A DNA stretch of 64,000 bases from Paenibacillus borealis (GTDB lineage Bacteria; Bacillota; Bacilli; Paenibacillales; Paenibacillaceae), in the NCBI RefSeq assembly GCF_000758665.1, contig NZ_CP009285.1, forward strand, positions 2,728,001 through 2,792,000, given 5' to 3'. Shown here one piece after another: positions 28,208 through 36,219 of the stretch. The position numbers and the translations under genes are program-made. The notes beneath the pieces are model-generated. The model had not been told where the DNA came from. It saw only the letters and a list, made by a program, of their open reading frames with translations, and did no database searches. Position 1 is the stretch's first letter. Every line of letters begins with the position of its first letter.

Positions 28208-29311
28208 ATGATTACGATTAGCCTGTGCATGATCGTAAGGAACGAGCAAGCTGTACTGGGACGTTGTCTGCAGTCTGTGCAGGATGCGGTGGATGAAATC
28301 ATCATTGTGGATACCGGCTCCACAGACAGCACCAGAGAAATAGCCGGGCAATGGACACCTCTTGTCCGGGATTTCAAGTGGAATCATCATTTCGCTTCAG
28401 CCCGGAACTATTCATTTGCACAAGCGTCGATGGATTATATCCTGTGGCTGGATGCAGATGATGTGCTATTGCCGGAGGAGCTGAAGAAGCTGCTGGAGCT
28501 CAAACGCTCACTGCTTCCTGACATAGATATGGTGTCTATGCCCTATCACTGCGACTTTGATGAATCCGGGCACGCCACGTTAAAGGTCCGGCGCGTAAGG
28601 CTGGTCAGACGCTCCCGGAATTACCAGTGGACCGGGGCGGTGCATGAGGATTTGTCGATAGAGGAAGGCGGCTGCCTGGACAGTGATATTATGATTACTC
28701 ATAGGAAGAGTCATAACGATTCGGATGCTGACCGGAACCTGAGAATATATGAAATGCTATTGTCCTCCGGGGCGGAATTTACATCACGGGATACTTTGCA
28801 TTATGCCATGGAGCTGCATCAGCATCGCTTGTATGAACAGGCCGTTCTCTATTACCTGCAATTCATAGACTCTTACCAACATACAGTAGAGGACGAAATC
28901 CATGTCTGCTCGAAATTGGCAGATTGTTATTACCACATGGGTAACCGGGACAAGGAGCAGGAGTGGATATTCAAATCGTTCACCTATGATATTCCCCGTC
29001 CGGAATTCTGCTGCCGGCTGGCTTATTTCTTTCTGGAAAAGGAGCAATATCATCAGGCGGTGTACTGGTATAAGCTGGCTATCGAATCGCCGCCGCCTGT
29101 TAATCCTTGGACCATATCAAATGATGTGGCCAGAACCTGGCTGCCCCACATGCAGCTGGGTTTATGCTACTACCACTTAAATGAATATAAACTATCCTAT
29201 CATCATAACAAGATAGCCTCCGGATACCTCCCGGATGATCAGAGCATCCTCAACAACATTATTCTGTTGGAGAATGAGATTCTTAAGCCCGCTCCGAATA
29301 GGCAGGTCTAA
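28208..29311 (+). CDS. Family 2 glycosyltransferase with C-terminal TPR-like region
   Basis: A 367-residue cytosolic enzyme. The GT-A fold starts with ISLCMIVRNEQAVLGRCLQS, followed by VDTGSTDSTREIA and the metal-binding DxD in LWLDADDVLLPEE. From about residue 190 the chain is helical with TPR-like aromatic repeats (YYLQFIDSYQ, YYHMGNRDKE, FFLEKEQYHQAVYWYKLAI), as in SunS-like and spore-surface glycosyltransferases that act on peptides. It starts at ATG 28208 (GAGGTGAGG upstream), 15 bases after the collagen-like gene, so it very probably glycosylates that protein's Thr-rich repeat. Confidence 0.9.
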   Translation: MITISLCMIVRNEQAVLGRCLQSVQDAVDEIIIVDTGSTDSTREIAGQWTPLVRDFKWNHHFASARNYSFAQASMDYILWLDADDVLLPEELKKLLELKRSLLPDIDMVSMPYHCDFDESGHATLKVRRVRLVRRSRNYQWTGAVHEDLSIEEGGCLDSDIMITHRKSHNDSDADRNLRIYEMLLSSGAEFTSRDTLHYAMELHQHRLYEQAVLYYLQFIDSYQHTVEDEIHVCSKLADCYYHMGNRDKEQEWIFKSFTYDIPRPEFCCRLAYFFLEKEQYHQAVYWYKLAIESPPPVNPWTISNDVARTWLPHMQLGLCYYHLNEYKLSYHHNKIASGYLPDDQSILNNIILLENEILKPAPNRQV

Positions 29312-29345
29312 ATGTTGTATGGTTGAGAAGCAGCACCGTTTGTGT

Positions 29346-29374
29346 TTGACAACCCTTCAATGTTGAAGCACAAT
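29346..29374 (+). promoter_or_regulatory. Candidate promoter with palindrome in the spacer
   Basis: TTGACA (29346-29351), 17-base spacer, CACAAT (29369-29374). The spacer contains the perfect 14-base palindrome CTTCAA-TG-TTGAAG (29355-29368), a possible self-control site for the GntR-type gene that follows. The -10 match is weak. Confidence 0.45.
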
Positions 29375-29419
29375 AAAAAGGTCATGATGTAAATTTAAGT
29401 GGTGCAGGGAGAATTGTAC

Positions 29420-30847
29420 ATGAATAATAAATCAGGACGTCAGTCCTTCCGGGAAAGATTGGATTATATGGTAAGCAAGCTCCGCACAGATATTCTAAGC
29501 GGTATTCTGCAGCCCGGAGCGTATCTTCCTGCCGAGAGCCTGCTGGCCAAACAATTTGAGCTCAGTAACAAATCCGTGCGCAGAGGATTGGATATCCTTG
29601 TACAAGAAGGTCTGATTCAGAAGATTGACCGTGTGGGCAGTGTGGTAATGGAGTCGGTCAGGGAAAGGATCCGTATTCATTTCGGCTGCAGCTCTTCCCT
29701 GACCAAGGACTTCAAGCTGGACGATCTCATTGCAGAATTCCACCGGCTGCATCCCGGGATACATGTTCTGCCGCTCGCCTTAAATGACTTCGATCATGTG
29801 AATTCTGCCTTGGAGCTGATGAACAACGGGATGCTGGATGTGTTGTCGCTGAACAGCACCCAATTTCAGGAGATGGCTGAGAGCGGTTCCGCGGAACTCC
29901 TGGAGACGCTGGAGCCTGATCCGGGGCTGTATCCGATCACAAGCGAAGCCTTTTTGCATGAGGGGCAGCTCTTTGCTTATCCGATTTCCTTTTCTCCCGT
30001 GGTGCTCTGCTATAACAAAGCCCATTTCCGTGAGGCTGACCTGCCTGAACCTGACAGTTACTGGACCTGGGATGATCTGATCGAGTCGGCCCGCCAGCTG
30101 TCGGAGAAACGGGGGCGCCACGCCGTGTATTTTGTACCGGCTTCCGAGAATCGCTATTCGGTGTTTCTGCTGCAGAGCGGCATCCGGATCATGGGGGACG
30201 GAGGGCACCATCCTACGCTGAGTCCCGAGACCGCCAACAGTCTGGATATATACAGCAAACTGGTGAACAATCATCAGATATTCCCTAAATATCTAGCCGG
30301 CAATCATGAGGATGAAACAATATCGCTGTTTGTCCAGGAGCAGGTATCGATGATCTTGGCGACCTACTACAATTTGAATGAATTCAAGGACCTTTCCCTG
30401 GACTATGACCTGGCCCCGCTTCCTACGCTCAAAGCCAAGGATCCGCAAAAAACACTGCTCGTCACCATCGGTGCAGCGGTTGTGGGTAATTCCCGGCAGA
30501 AAGAGGCTGCACGGCAATTCGTCAGCTTCCTGGCTTCGGCAGAGGCGCAGCGGATGATCCGCGAACGTTCGGTCAGTATTCCGGCACGCAAACGGATTGC
30601 AGAAATGCCTGTGGATGATCATTTGAACCGTCCTTCGAGATATCTGATGTACAGAGAGTTATTTCCAACATTTTCATACCTCAGAGATTTGGGGCTTCCT
30701 ATTGCTGTGCTGCAAAGCTTCCGCAAGCTTTTGAATGCGTATTGGTCCAGGATGATTAATGAGACCTCACTGTACGAGGAAATGGGCCGGCTTATTGCTG
30801 AAGAAAACAGGGGGAAAGCGGAGGGGGCAACGAATACGTCCACCTGA
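29420..30847 (+). CDS. GntR-type regulator fused to an ABC solute-binding-protein domain
   Basis: A 475-residue cytosolic protein. Residues about 12-80 are a GntR winged helix (LRTDILSGILQPGAYLPAES, LLAKQFELSNKSVRRGLDIL, GLIQKIDRVGS). The remaining 390 residues are a type 1 solute-binding fold without signal peptide (RIRIHFGCSS, FAYPISFSPVVLCYNKAHF, YWTWDDLIESARQLSEKRG, FVQEQVSMILATYYN). A sugar-receptor domain thus serves as the ligand sensor. It lies before a large sugar uptake and catabolism block whose promoter has paired palindromes, so control by the imported sugar is likely. The start is ATG 29420 (GGGAG upstream); the frame is open back to GTG 29399. Confidence 0.9.
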   Translation: MNNKSGRQSFRERLDYMVSKLRTDILSGILQPGAYLPAESLLAKQFELSNKSVRRGLDILVQEGLIQKIDRVGSVVMESVRERIRIHFGCSSSLTKDFKLDDLIAEFHRLHPGIHVLPLALNDFDHVNSALELMNNGMLDVLSLNSTQFQEMAESGSAELLETLEPDPGLYPITSEAFLHEGQLFAYPISFSPVVLCYNKAHFREADLPEPDSYWTWDDLIESARQLSEKRGRHAVYFVPASENRYSVFLLQSGIRIMGDGGHHPTLSPETANSLDIYSKLVNNHQIFPKYLAGNHEDETISLFVQEQVSMILATYYNLNEFKDLSLDYDLAPLPTLKAKDPQKTLLVTIGAAVVGNSRQKEAARQFVSFLASAEAQRMIRERSVSIPARKRIAEMPVDDHLNRPSRYLMYRELFPTFSYLRDLGLPIAVLQSFRKLLNAYWSRMINETSLYEEMGRLIAEENRGKAEGATNTST

Positions 30848-30880
30848 GCGGAGGCTGCGGCGGGTTGGAATCGAATATGA

Positions 30881-30922
30881 AGCGTAATGATGGCAGGTTT
30901 TTGCTATTGTTGCGCTTTTTTT
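30881..30922 (+). terminator. Long-stem intrinsic terminator after GntR-SBP gene
   Basis: AGCGTAATGATGGCA pairs over 15 positions (four as G-U) with TGCTATTGTTGCGCT, followed by T7. Confidence 0.85.
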
Positions 30923-30960
30923 GCGGCGTTTAATACTTGCAGAAGTGTAAAAAGAAAACG

Positions 30961-31066
30961 TGAAATGAAAACTATGAACTGTTTCATATCATTTCATGTT
31001 AGCTTTTTCACAATATCTGGTGGATGAAATCGATTGATGAAATATTAATGTGATGTATAATTACAT
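30961..31066. promoter_or_regulatory. Inverted repeats upstream of the uptake operon promoter
   Basis: TGAAATGA (30961-30968) and TCATTTCA (30989-30996) are an 8-base inverted repeat with 20 bases between. A second palindrome ATGTA-TAAT-TACAT lies at 31053-31066 and shares its half-site with the palindrome at the transcription start (31125-31139). A partial CRE-like word TGAAATCGATTGAT is at 31025-31038, with the last three positions off. The gap 30923-31213 holds no gene. Confidence 0.5.
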
Positions 31067-31093
31067 AAATGCTGATAAATAGTCAAAATTTAA

Positions 31094-31139
31094 TTGACTT
31101 AAGGGATAGGTGAAAATATAATAAATACATCAGATGTAT
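31094..31139 (+). promoter_or_regulatory. Sigma-A promoter and operator of the LplABC-type operon
   Basis: TTGACT (31094-31099), 17-base spacer, perfect -10 TATAAT (31117-31122). The palindrome ATACAT-CAG-ATGTAT (31125-31139) covers the expected start point and is a natural site for the fused GntR regulator encoded upstream. The leader before the first gene is about 250 bases. Confidence 0.8.
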
Positions 31140-31213
31140 ATCAGTTTTGGAAATGTGTAGATCTGATTAAACTGTTTGTGAGTCAGAAAGAAGTCAGAAA
31201 GGCGAGAAATGTC

Positions 31214-31276
31214 ATGATTATCAAAAAATGCAAAGGGCTGATGGAGAAAATCAAATCGAAAGGCGTTGATGGCTAA
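31214..31276 (+). CDS. 20-codon leader open frame, Lys-rich
   Basis: ATG at 31214 with AGGCGAG upstream encodes MIIKKCKGLMEKIKSKGVDG and stops at 31276. It lies in the leader RNA between the promoter and the solute-binding protein gene. The peptide would be a short, basic, amphipathic helix. It may be a leader peptide or chance; no attenuator structure was evident to me downstream. Confidence 0.3.
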   Translation: MIIKKCKGLMEKIKSKGVDG

Positions 31277-31379
31277 TCTTAAAGAGCTAACGTTGATGTA
31301 CTGTTGATTCCCTTCTGGTGTGTTAGTAAATATATCATAGGAACCATCTTACTTTTACTTATTAATAGGGGGTTGAATT

Positions 31380-33044
31380 ATGAATGTTGCTAAAAGGAAG
31401 TTAGCTCTGTTGTTGCCTGTTCTGGCGCTGCTCGTTACACTGGTGTCCGCCTGTGGAGGGTCAAACAATGAAGGAGGTAATGCTGCTGAACCTTCAGCCT
31501 CTCCGGGCACTCCGGGTGGGACGTCTGCTCCTGTAGAAGGAAGCCGGTCCGTAGGCGGACTTCAGGTGCCGATTGTGGCGGACAAGCTGGAGCTGTCCCT
31601 TTGGTCTCCCAGCGGGGGCAACTTCCGGGGAACCAATTTTAATGAGAAATATTCCTTTCAGCAAATGGAAGAGAACACCAACATTCATATCGACTTTCAG
31701 CACAGTACAGAAGCCAGCGCAGAAGCATTCAGTCTGCTGATGTCCTCCGGCAAGCTTCCCGATATCATCTATAACGATCTGTGGGGGACGGACTCCGGCA
31801 AATACGGCGCTCAGGGAGCACTCCTTCCATTGGAAGATCTGATCGACAAATACGCGCCAAACTTCAAAAAGCTCCTCGATGACCACCCGGATATCCGGGG
31901 GCAAATCACTTCGCCTGAAGGGCATATCTATTATCTGCCGAACCTCGTACTTGATTCCCAGGATTTGACCCAAATGTTCCCTCAGGTCCGCAGTGACTGG
32001 GTGGAGAAGCTGGGACTTTCGATGCCGCAAACTACCGAAGACTGGTATAACATGCTTAAAGCCTTTAGGGAGCAGGATCCCAATGGTAATGGCAAAAAAG
32101 ATGAAATTCCGCTCGTCACCGTCAATCTGGAGAATATTATGATGCTGTTCGCCCCGGCTTTTGGTGTTGAATACGGGTTCTTTGTGGATAACGGTGAAGT
32201 GAAATTCGGGCCGGATGATCCGCGGTTCAAGGAGGTTGTTGCCTACCTGAACCGTCTATATGAAGAACAGCTGCTGGACCCGAACTATCTGGTGGATACG
32301 ACATTCCAGACGCTGACGGAGAAGGTGACCACGGATGTGGCCGGTGCCTGGTTCGGCTGGTCGGGCTCCTATATGGGGAACTTCACAACGCTGATGGAAG
32401 GCAAGCATGACACTTTCAAAATTGCTGCGGCCATTCCTCCGAAGGGGCCAAACGGCGATCAGCGTCATGTCTCCTTCCGCTGGCAGGCTGCGGCCCATGG
32501 GCTTGCCGTATCCTCGAAGACCGCACATCCGGAAGAAGTGATGAAATGGCTGGACTACCAGTACTCTGAAGAAGGCATTCTGCTGAACAATTTCGGGGTG
32601 GAAGGCAAATCTTATGATCTGGTGAACGGCGAGCCGGTATATAAGGAAGAGGTTACTCATCCTACGAACGGGCTGACCAATACGCAGGAGCTGCTGAATC
32701 ATACCATCGGCGGCGGAAGCTGGGCTACAGTTGCTGATACCCGTTATGCCGAACAGATCCGTGAAGCGAACGGACAAACGGAGAATCCGCTGGAGATTTA
32801 CAAGGATTACATTGACTTTGACGCGAAGCTGCCGCCGGTACAATTCACCGCTGAAGAAAATGAAATTGTGGTTCCTCTTATGGCGGATATTCAGACCTAT
32901 GTGGCTGAAACGGTCAATGCCCAGATTATGGGGCGCCAGAGCTTCGATGATTATGACAAAGTTATAAAGCAGCTGGAGCAAATGGGAATTGGCGAGGTAT
33001 TGAAGCAGTACCAGACCGCATACGAGCGTTTTAAAGGAGAATAA
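31380..33044 (+). CDS. ABC importer solute-binding lipoprotein, LplA-like
   Basis: The receptor of the sugar importer, 554 residues. A lipoprotein signal ends in LVSAC with lipidated Cys25, then a low-complexity spacer rich in Ser, Ala and Gly. The type 1 binding fold is seen in LELSLWSPSGGNF, SLLMSSGKLPDIIYNDLWG, DWYNMLKAFREQDPNGNGKK (with an EF-hand-like calcium loop) and VAYLNRLYEEQLLDPNYL. LplA-type receptors bind oligosaccharides. Two permease genes follow; no ATPase is present, as usual for this family, which borrows a shared MsmX-type ATPase. Confidence 0.92.
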   Translation: MNVAKRKLALLLPVLALLVTLVSACGGSNNEGGNAAEPSASPGTPGGTSAPVEGSRSVGGLQVPIVADKLELSLWSPSGGNFRGTNFNEKYSFQQMEENTNIHIDFQHSTEASAEAFSLLMSSGKLPDIIYNDLWGTDSGKYGAQGALLPLEDLIDKYAPNFKKLLDDHPDIRGQITSPEGHIYYLPNLVLDSQDLTQMFPQVRSDWVEKLGLSMPQTTEDWYNMLKAFREQDPNGNGKKDEIPLVTVNLENIMMLFAPAFGVEYGFFVDNGEVKFGPDDPRFKEVVAYLNRLYEEQLLDPNYLVDTTFQTLTEKVTTDVAGAWFGWSGSYMGNFTTLMEGKHDTFKIAAAIPPKGPNGDQRHVSFRWQAAAHGLAVSSKTAHPEEVMKWLDYQYSEEGILLNNFGVEGKSYDLVNGEPVYKEEVTHPTNGLTNTQELLNHTIGGGSWATVADTRYAEQIREANGQTENPLEIYKDYIDFDAKLPPVQFTAEENEIVVPLMADIQTYVAETVNAQIMGRQSFDDYDKVIKQLEQMGIGEVLKQYQTAYERFKGE

Positions 33045-33146
33045 GCGGAGCAGGGTTGTCCTGGCCGGGCGGGCTGCGGAAATTCCGGCAGCCCCCTGGC
33101 ACTTGACGGCCAGTACCACCGCCTGTATCCGGGAAAGGAGCACCCT

Positions 33147-34112
33147 ATGGCTGTACCCGTAAATGCAATCAAGGCCAAAAGCAGGAAACAGCGGACGAAA
33201 CGGAGTTCCGTTTCGCTGAAGCGTATGATGGCCAACCGGTATCTCTATCTCATGCTGCTGCCCACTGTGCTGTATTTTCTCATTTTTGAATACAAACCGA
33301 TGTACGGGGCGGTGATCGCCTTCAAAGATTTCAATCCTTTCGCTGGTGTAGCCGGCAGCCCCTGGGTGGGCTTCAAAAATTTCGAGAAGTTTTTTGAGAG
33401 CTATTATTTCTTCCGTTTGCTGAAAAACACCTTTCTGATGAGCTTTTATTCGCTGCTGTTCATTTTTCCGGCCTCACTGGCTTTTGCATTATTGCTTAAT
33501 GAGCTGCGGATCAAAAAGCTGAAGTCCTTCCTGCAGACGGTGTCTTATCTGCCGCATTTCATTTCACTAATCGTCATCTGCGGCATGATTATTGACTTCA
33601 CGAAGCCCGGAGGCATTATCAACAGCCTGCTGCTCGGCATCGGAATCATCTCGGAGCCGATTCAGTTTCTGATCCAGCCGGAGTGGTTCCGCACCATTTA
33701 TGTCGGTTCAGGCATGTGGCAGAGCCTGGGCTGGAACTCTATCATCTATCTGGCGGCACTGTCCGGCATTAACCCAAGCCTCTATGAGGCTGCAGTGGTG
33801 GATGGGGCGGGGCGCTGGAAGCAGCTTACACACATTACCCTGCCGGGAATTCTGCCCACAGTGCTGATCCTGTTGATTCTGAATGTCGGGACCCTGCTGA
33901 ATGTAGGCTGGGACAAAATTATATTGCTGTATAACCCGGGAACCTACGTCACGGCGGATGTTATCTCCACCTTTGTCTACAGACGCGGTGTCATGGAAGC
34001 CGATTACAGCTTCTCGGCGGCGGTAGGCCTATTCAACTCCGTGATCAATTTTACGCTGCTGGTGCTGGCGAACCGGATCAGCCGGAAGACCACCGAAAGC
34101 AGCTTATGGTGA
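33147..34112 (+). CDS. ABC sugar permease, LplB-type
   Basis: A 321-residue permease with six membrane segments. It opens with a basic cytosolic tail and the LMLLPTVLYFLIFEYKPMYG motif characteristic of LplB/YtlC-type permeases. The EAA loop is EAAVVDGAGRWKQLTHITLP near residue 215. It pairs with the next permease to form the channel. Start ATG 33147 has GGAAAGGAG upstream; the gap from the receptor gene is 102 bases. Confidence 0.93.
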   Translation: MAVPVNAIKAKSRKQRTKRSSVSLKRMMANRYLYLMLLPTVLYFLIFEYKPMYGAVIAFKDFNPFAGVAGSPWVGFKNFEKFFESYYFFRLLKNTFLMSFYSLLFIFPASLAFALLLNELRIKKLKSFLQTVSYLPHFISLIVICGMIIDFTKPGGIINSLLLGIGIISEPIQFLIQPEWFRTIYVGSGMWQSLGWNSIIYLAALSGINPSLYEAAVVDGAGRWKQLTHITLPGILPTVLILLILNVGTLLNVGWDKIILLYNPGTYVTADVISTFVYRRGVMEADYSFSAAVGLFNSVINFTLLVLANRISRKTTESSLW

Positions 34113-34120
34113 GGGGAGAT

Positions 34121-34188
34121 ATGCTTTCGAAGCCGGTTTAATTGCGTAACTCATGCAGGAAGTATAGCTTCATTAAACTTTTAGGAGG
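34121..34188 (+). repeat. 68-base leader element, copy A
   Basis: The segment begins ATGCTTTCGAAGC (34121-34133) and ends AACTTTTAGGAGG (34176-34188), the latter providing the ribosome binding site of the next gene. A related segment of 67 bases with the same two ends lies before the LLM oxidoreductase gene (52511-52577). The middles differ but share several short words. It sits inside an operon. Confidence 0.6.
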
Positions 34189-34195
34189 GAAGACA

Positions 34196-35074
34196 GTGGT
34201 CATCAAACGCAGCATTCCGGAAGTGATATTTGACAGCTGCAATGTTCTGTTCCTAATCCTATGTTCCTTCCTGTTCCTGTATCCCATGTGGTATGTACTG
34301 GTATCCTCGTTCAGTGATGCGCATGCCATCGCCGCCGGCGAGATCAGCTTCTGGCCGAAGGGCTTTAATGTGGATGCGTACAAGCTGGTTTTTGAGGACC
34401 AGCGGATCTGGACGGCTTACGGGAATACGGTCATTTATGTCATCGCGGGCACTTTTATCAACCTGGTACTTACCACGCTTGGCGCTTATCCGCTGTCCAG
34501 AAAAAATCTGGAGGGGCGAAGCCTGATTATGGCGTTTATCGTGTTCACGATGTTCTTCAGCGGGGGGCTGATTCCGGCCTATCTGAATGTGCGTGAGCTC
34601 GGACTGTACGACACAAGATGGGCGCTGCTGCTACCGGGCGCGGTCAGTGCTTTTAACCTGATTGTGATGCGGACCTTCTTCCAGTCCATACCGGAGAGCC
34701 TCGTGGAATCGGCCAAAATCGACGGTGCCCATGACTTCCGCATTCTGCTGCGGATTGTGCTGCCGTTATCGATGCCAGTACTGGCGGTAATGACGCTGTT
34801 CTATGCGGTGGGACACTGGAACAGCTGGTTCTCGGCGATGATTTATCTGCAGGACCGTAATCTGTTTCCGCTGCAGCTGATTTTGCGGGAAATTCTGATT
34901 CAGTCCTCCGCGCAGAATATGCTGGCTGGAGTTACACAGGACGAGGTATTCCGCATCAGTGAATCCATCAAGTTTGCGACGATTATTATCGCAACGGTGC
35001 CTATTCTGATGATCTATCCGTTTTTGCAGAAGTATTTCGTTAAAGGCGTCATGATCGGGGCACTGAAAGAGTAG
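34196..35074 (+). CDS. ABC sugar permease, LplC-type
   Basis: A 292-residue permease with six segments; YPMWYVLVSSFSDAHAIAAG and FSGGLIPAYLNVRELGLYDT are hallmarks of the LplC/YtcP branch, and the EAA loop is ESAKIDGAHDFRILLRIVLP. It partners the LplB-type permease. The start is GTG 34196, six bases after AGGAGGG; the open frame continues upstream to 34142 through the leader element but without a suitable start. A 90-base gap precedes the dehydrogenase gene. Confidence 0.92.
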   Translation: MVIKRSIPEVIFDSCNVLFLILCSFLFLYPMWYVLVSSFSDAHAIAAGEISFWPKGFNVDAYKLVFEDQRIWTAYGNTVIYVIAGTFINLVLTTLGAYPLSRKNLEGRSLIMAFIVFTMFFSGGLIPAYLNVRELGLYDTRWALLLPGAVSAFNLIVMRTFFQSIPESLVESAKIDGAHDFRILLRIVLPLSMPVLAVMTLFYAVGHWNSWFSAMIYLQDRNLFPLQLILREILIQSSAQNMLAGVTQDEVFRISESIKFATIIIATVPILMIYPFLQKYFVKGVMIGALKE

Positions 35075-35163
35075 GCAGATAAGAGAGCGTAAATAGAGCA
35101 TAAATAGAGAAAACAACATTCGAACCGTATTCTGCGCGAAGCAGTCGGGAGGAGAGAGGCTAT

Positions 35164-36219
35164 ATGAAGGCGGTATTATCCCAGAATGGTGAAATTAATG
35201 TGGCTGAGATTCCCGCTCCGGTGCTGGAGGACGGATTCGTGCTCGTCGAGACTGAATATTCGGCCATCAGCCCCGGAACAGAAATGATGATGAACGGCGC
35301 GAACCGTCCGAAGCCTATAGTTCTCGGATATAGTGCGGCAGGGATCATCCGGTCCCGGGGCAAAGGAATGGAGCATTGGCCGGAGGGTCAGCGGGTGGCC
35401 TGTTATGGGGGGCCGTATGCCAAACACGCGGAATGGCTGCTGATGCCGCAGCATCTAATGGTGCCGGTTCCGGAGCATGTCCGTCCGCTGGAGGCGTCAA
35501 CGGTAGGTCTTGGGGCAATAGCGGTACATGCCGTAAGGCAGGCTGACTTGAAGTTCGGCGAGACGCTGGTGCTGATTGGAGCAGGGATTCTCGGTCAGCT
35601 GATAGCGCAAATTGCCAGGGCTGCCGGCTGCCGGGTCATCGTCTATGATCTGCTTGAAGCACGCTGCAGCATCGCTGAGAGCCTGGGCATCCGCCACATT
35701 GCTGTAAATCCGGAGCAGGTCAGCTCGCATCTGGAACAATTGACGGCGGGAATGGGAGCGGATGCCGTAATGATCTGTGCCGGGGGCAAATCCGGCGGGC
35801 TTGTCGATCAGGCGCTGGAATGGGTGAGGAACCAGGGGAAGGTGCTGCTGGTCGGAGATGTGAAGGCGGACTTCTCGCGGGAGCTGATGTTCGGGAAGGA
35901 AGCGCAGGTGCTGATCTCCAGAGCAGGCGGTCCGGGCCGCTATGATCCTGTCTATGAAAAGCAAGGGATAGATTATCCTTATGGCTACGTCCGCTGGACC
36001 GAAGGACGCAACATGGCGGAATATATCCGGCTGATCGCTGAGGGTGATATTCAGGTAGGACCGCTGATCAGCAAGGTGTTCCCTCTGGAGCGTTCAGCCG
36101 ATGCGTTCAGGCAGTATGCACAATCTCCGGCAGAGCTGTTGGGAGCAGTGCTCGCCTATCCCGTAACCGGTGTTCAGGAAGCAGAGCCGGCTGCAGCCCA
36201 AGCCCATGAAGGGCAATGA
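35164..36219 (+). CDS. MDR-family dehydrogenase, BchC-like, without zinc ligands
   Basis: A 351-residue NAD(P)-dependent oxidoreductase of the medium-chain family. The catalytic-domain motif SAISPGTEMMM replaces the usual zinc-binding Cys, and the GHE motif is changed to LGYSAAG, so no catalytic zinc is expected; BchC and related sugar-modifying enzymes share the SPGTE form. The Rossmann part is LVLIGAGILGQLIAQIARAA with acidic D in VIVYDL, pointing to NAD. It presumably oxidises a hydroxyl of the imported sugar. Its stop overlaps the next start (ATGA at 36216), so translation is coupled. Confidence 0.88.
   Translation: MKAVLSQNGEINVAEIPAPVLEDGFVLVETEYSAISPGTEMMMNGANRPKPIVLGYSAAGIIRSRGKGMEHWPEGQRVACYGGPYAKHAEWLLMPQHLMVPVPEHVRPLEASTVGLGAIAVHAVRQADLKFGETLVLIGAGILGQLIAQIARAAGCRVIVYDLLEARCSIAESLGIRHIAVNPEQVSSHLEQLTAGMGADAVMICAGGKSGGLVDQALEWVRNQGKVLLVGDVKADFSRELMFGKEAQVLISRAGGPGRYDPVYEKQGIDYPYGYVRWTEGRNMAEYIRLIAEGDIQVGPLISKVFPLERSADAFRQYAQSPAELLGAVLAYPVTGVQEAEPAAAQAHEGQ

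Noticed and set aside
31025..31038. CRE site before the uptake operon
   Set aside because: TGAAATCGATTGAT fits the first ten positions but fails at three of the last four, so it is only mentioned as partial.
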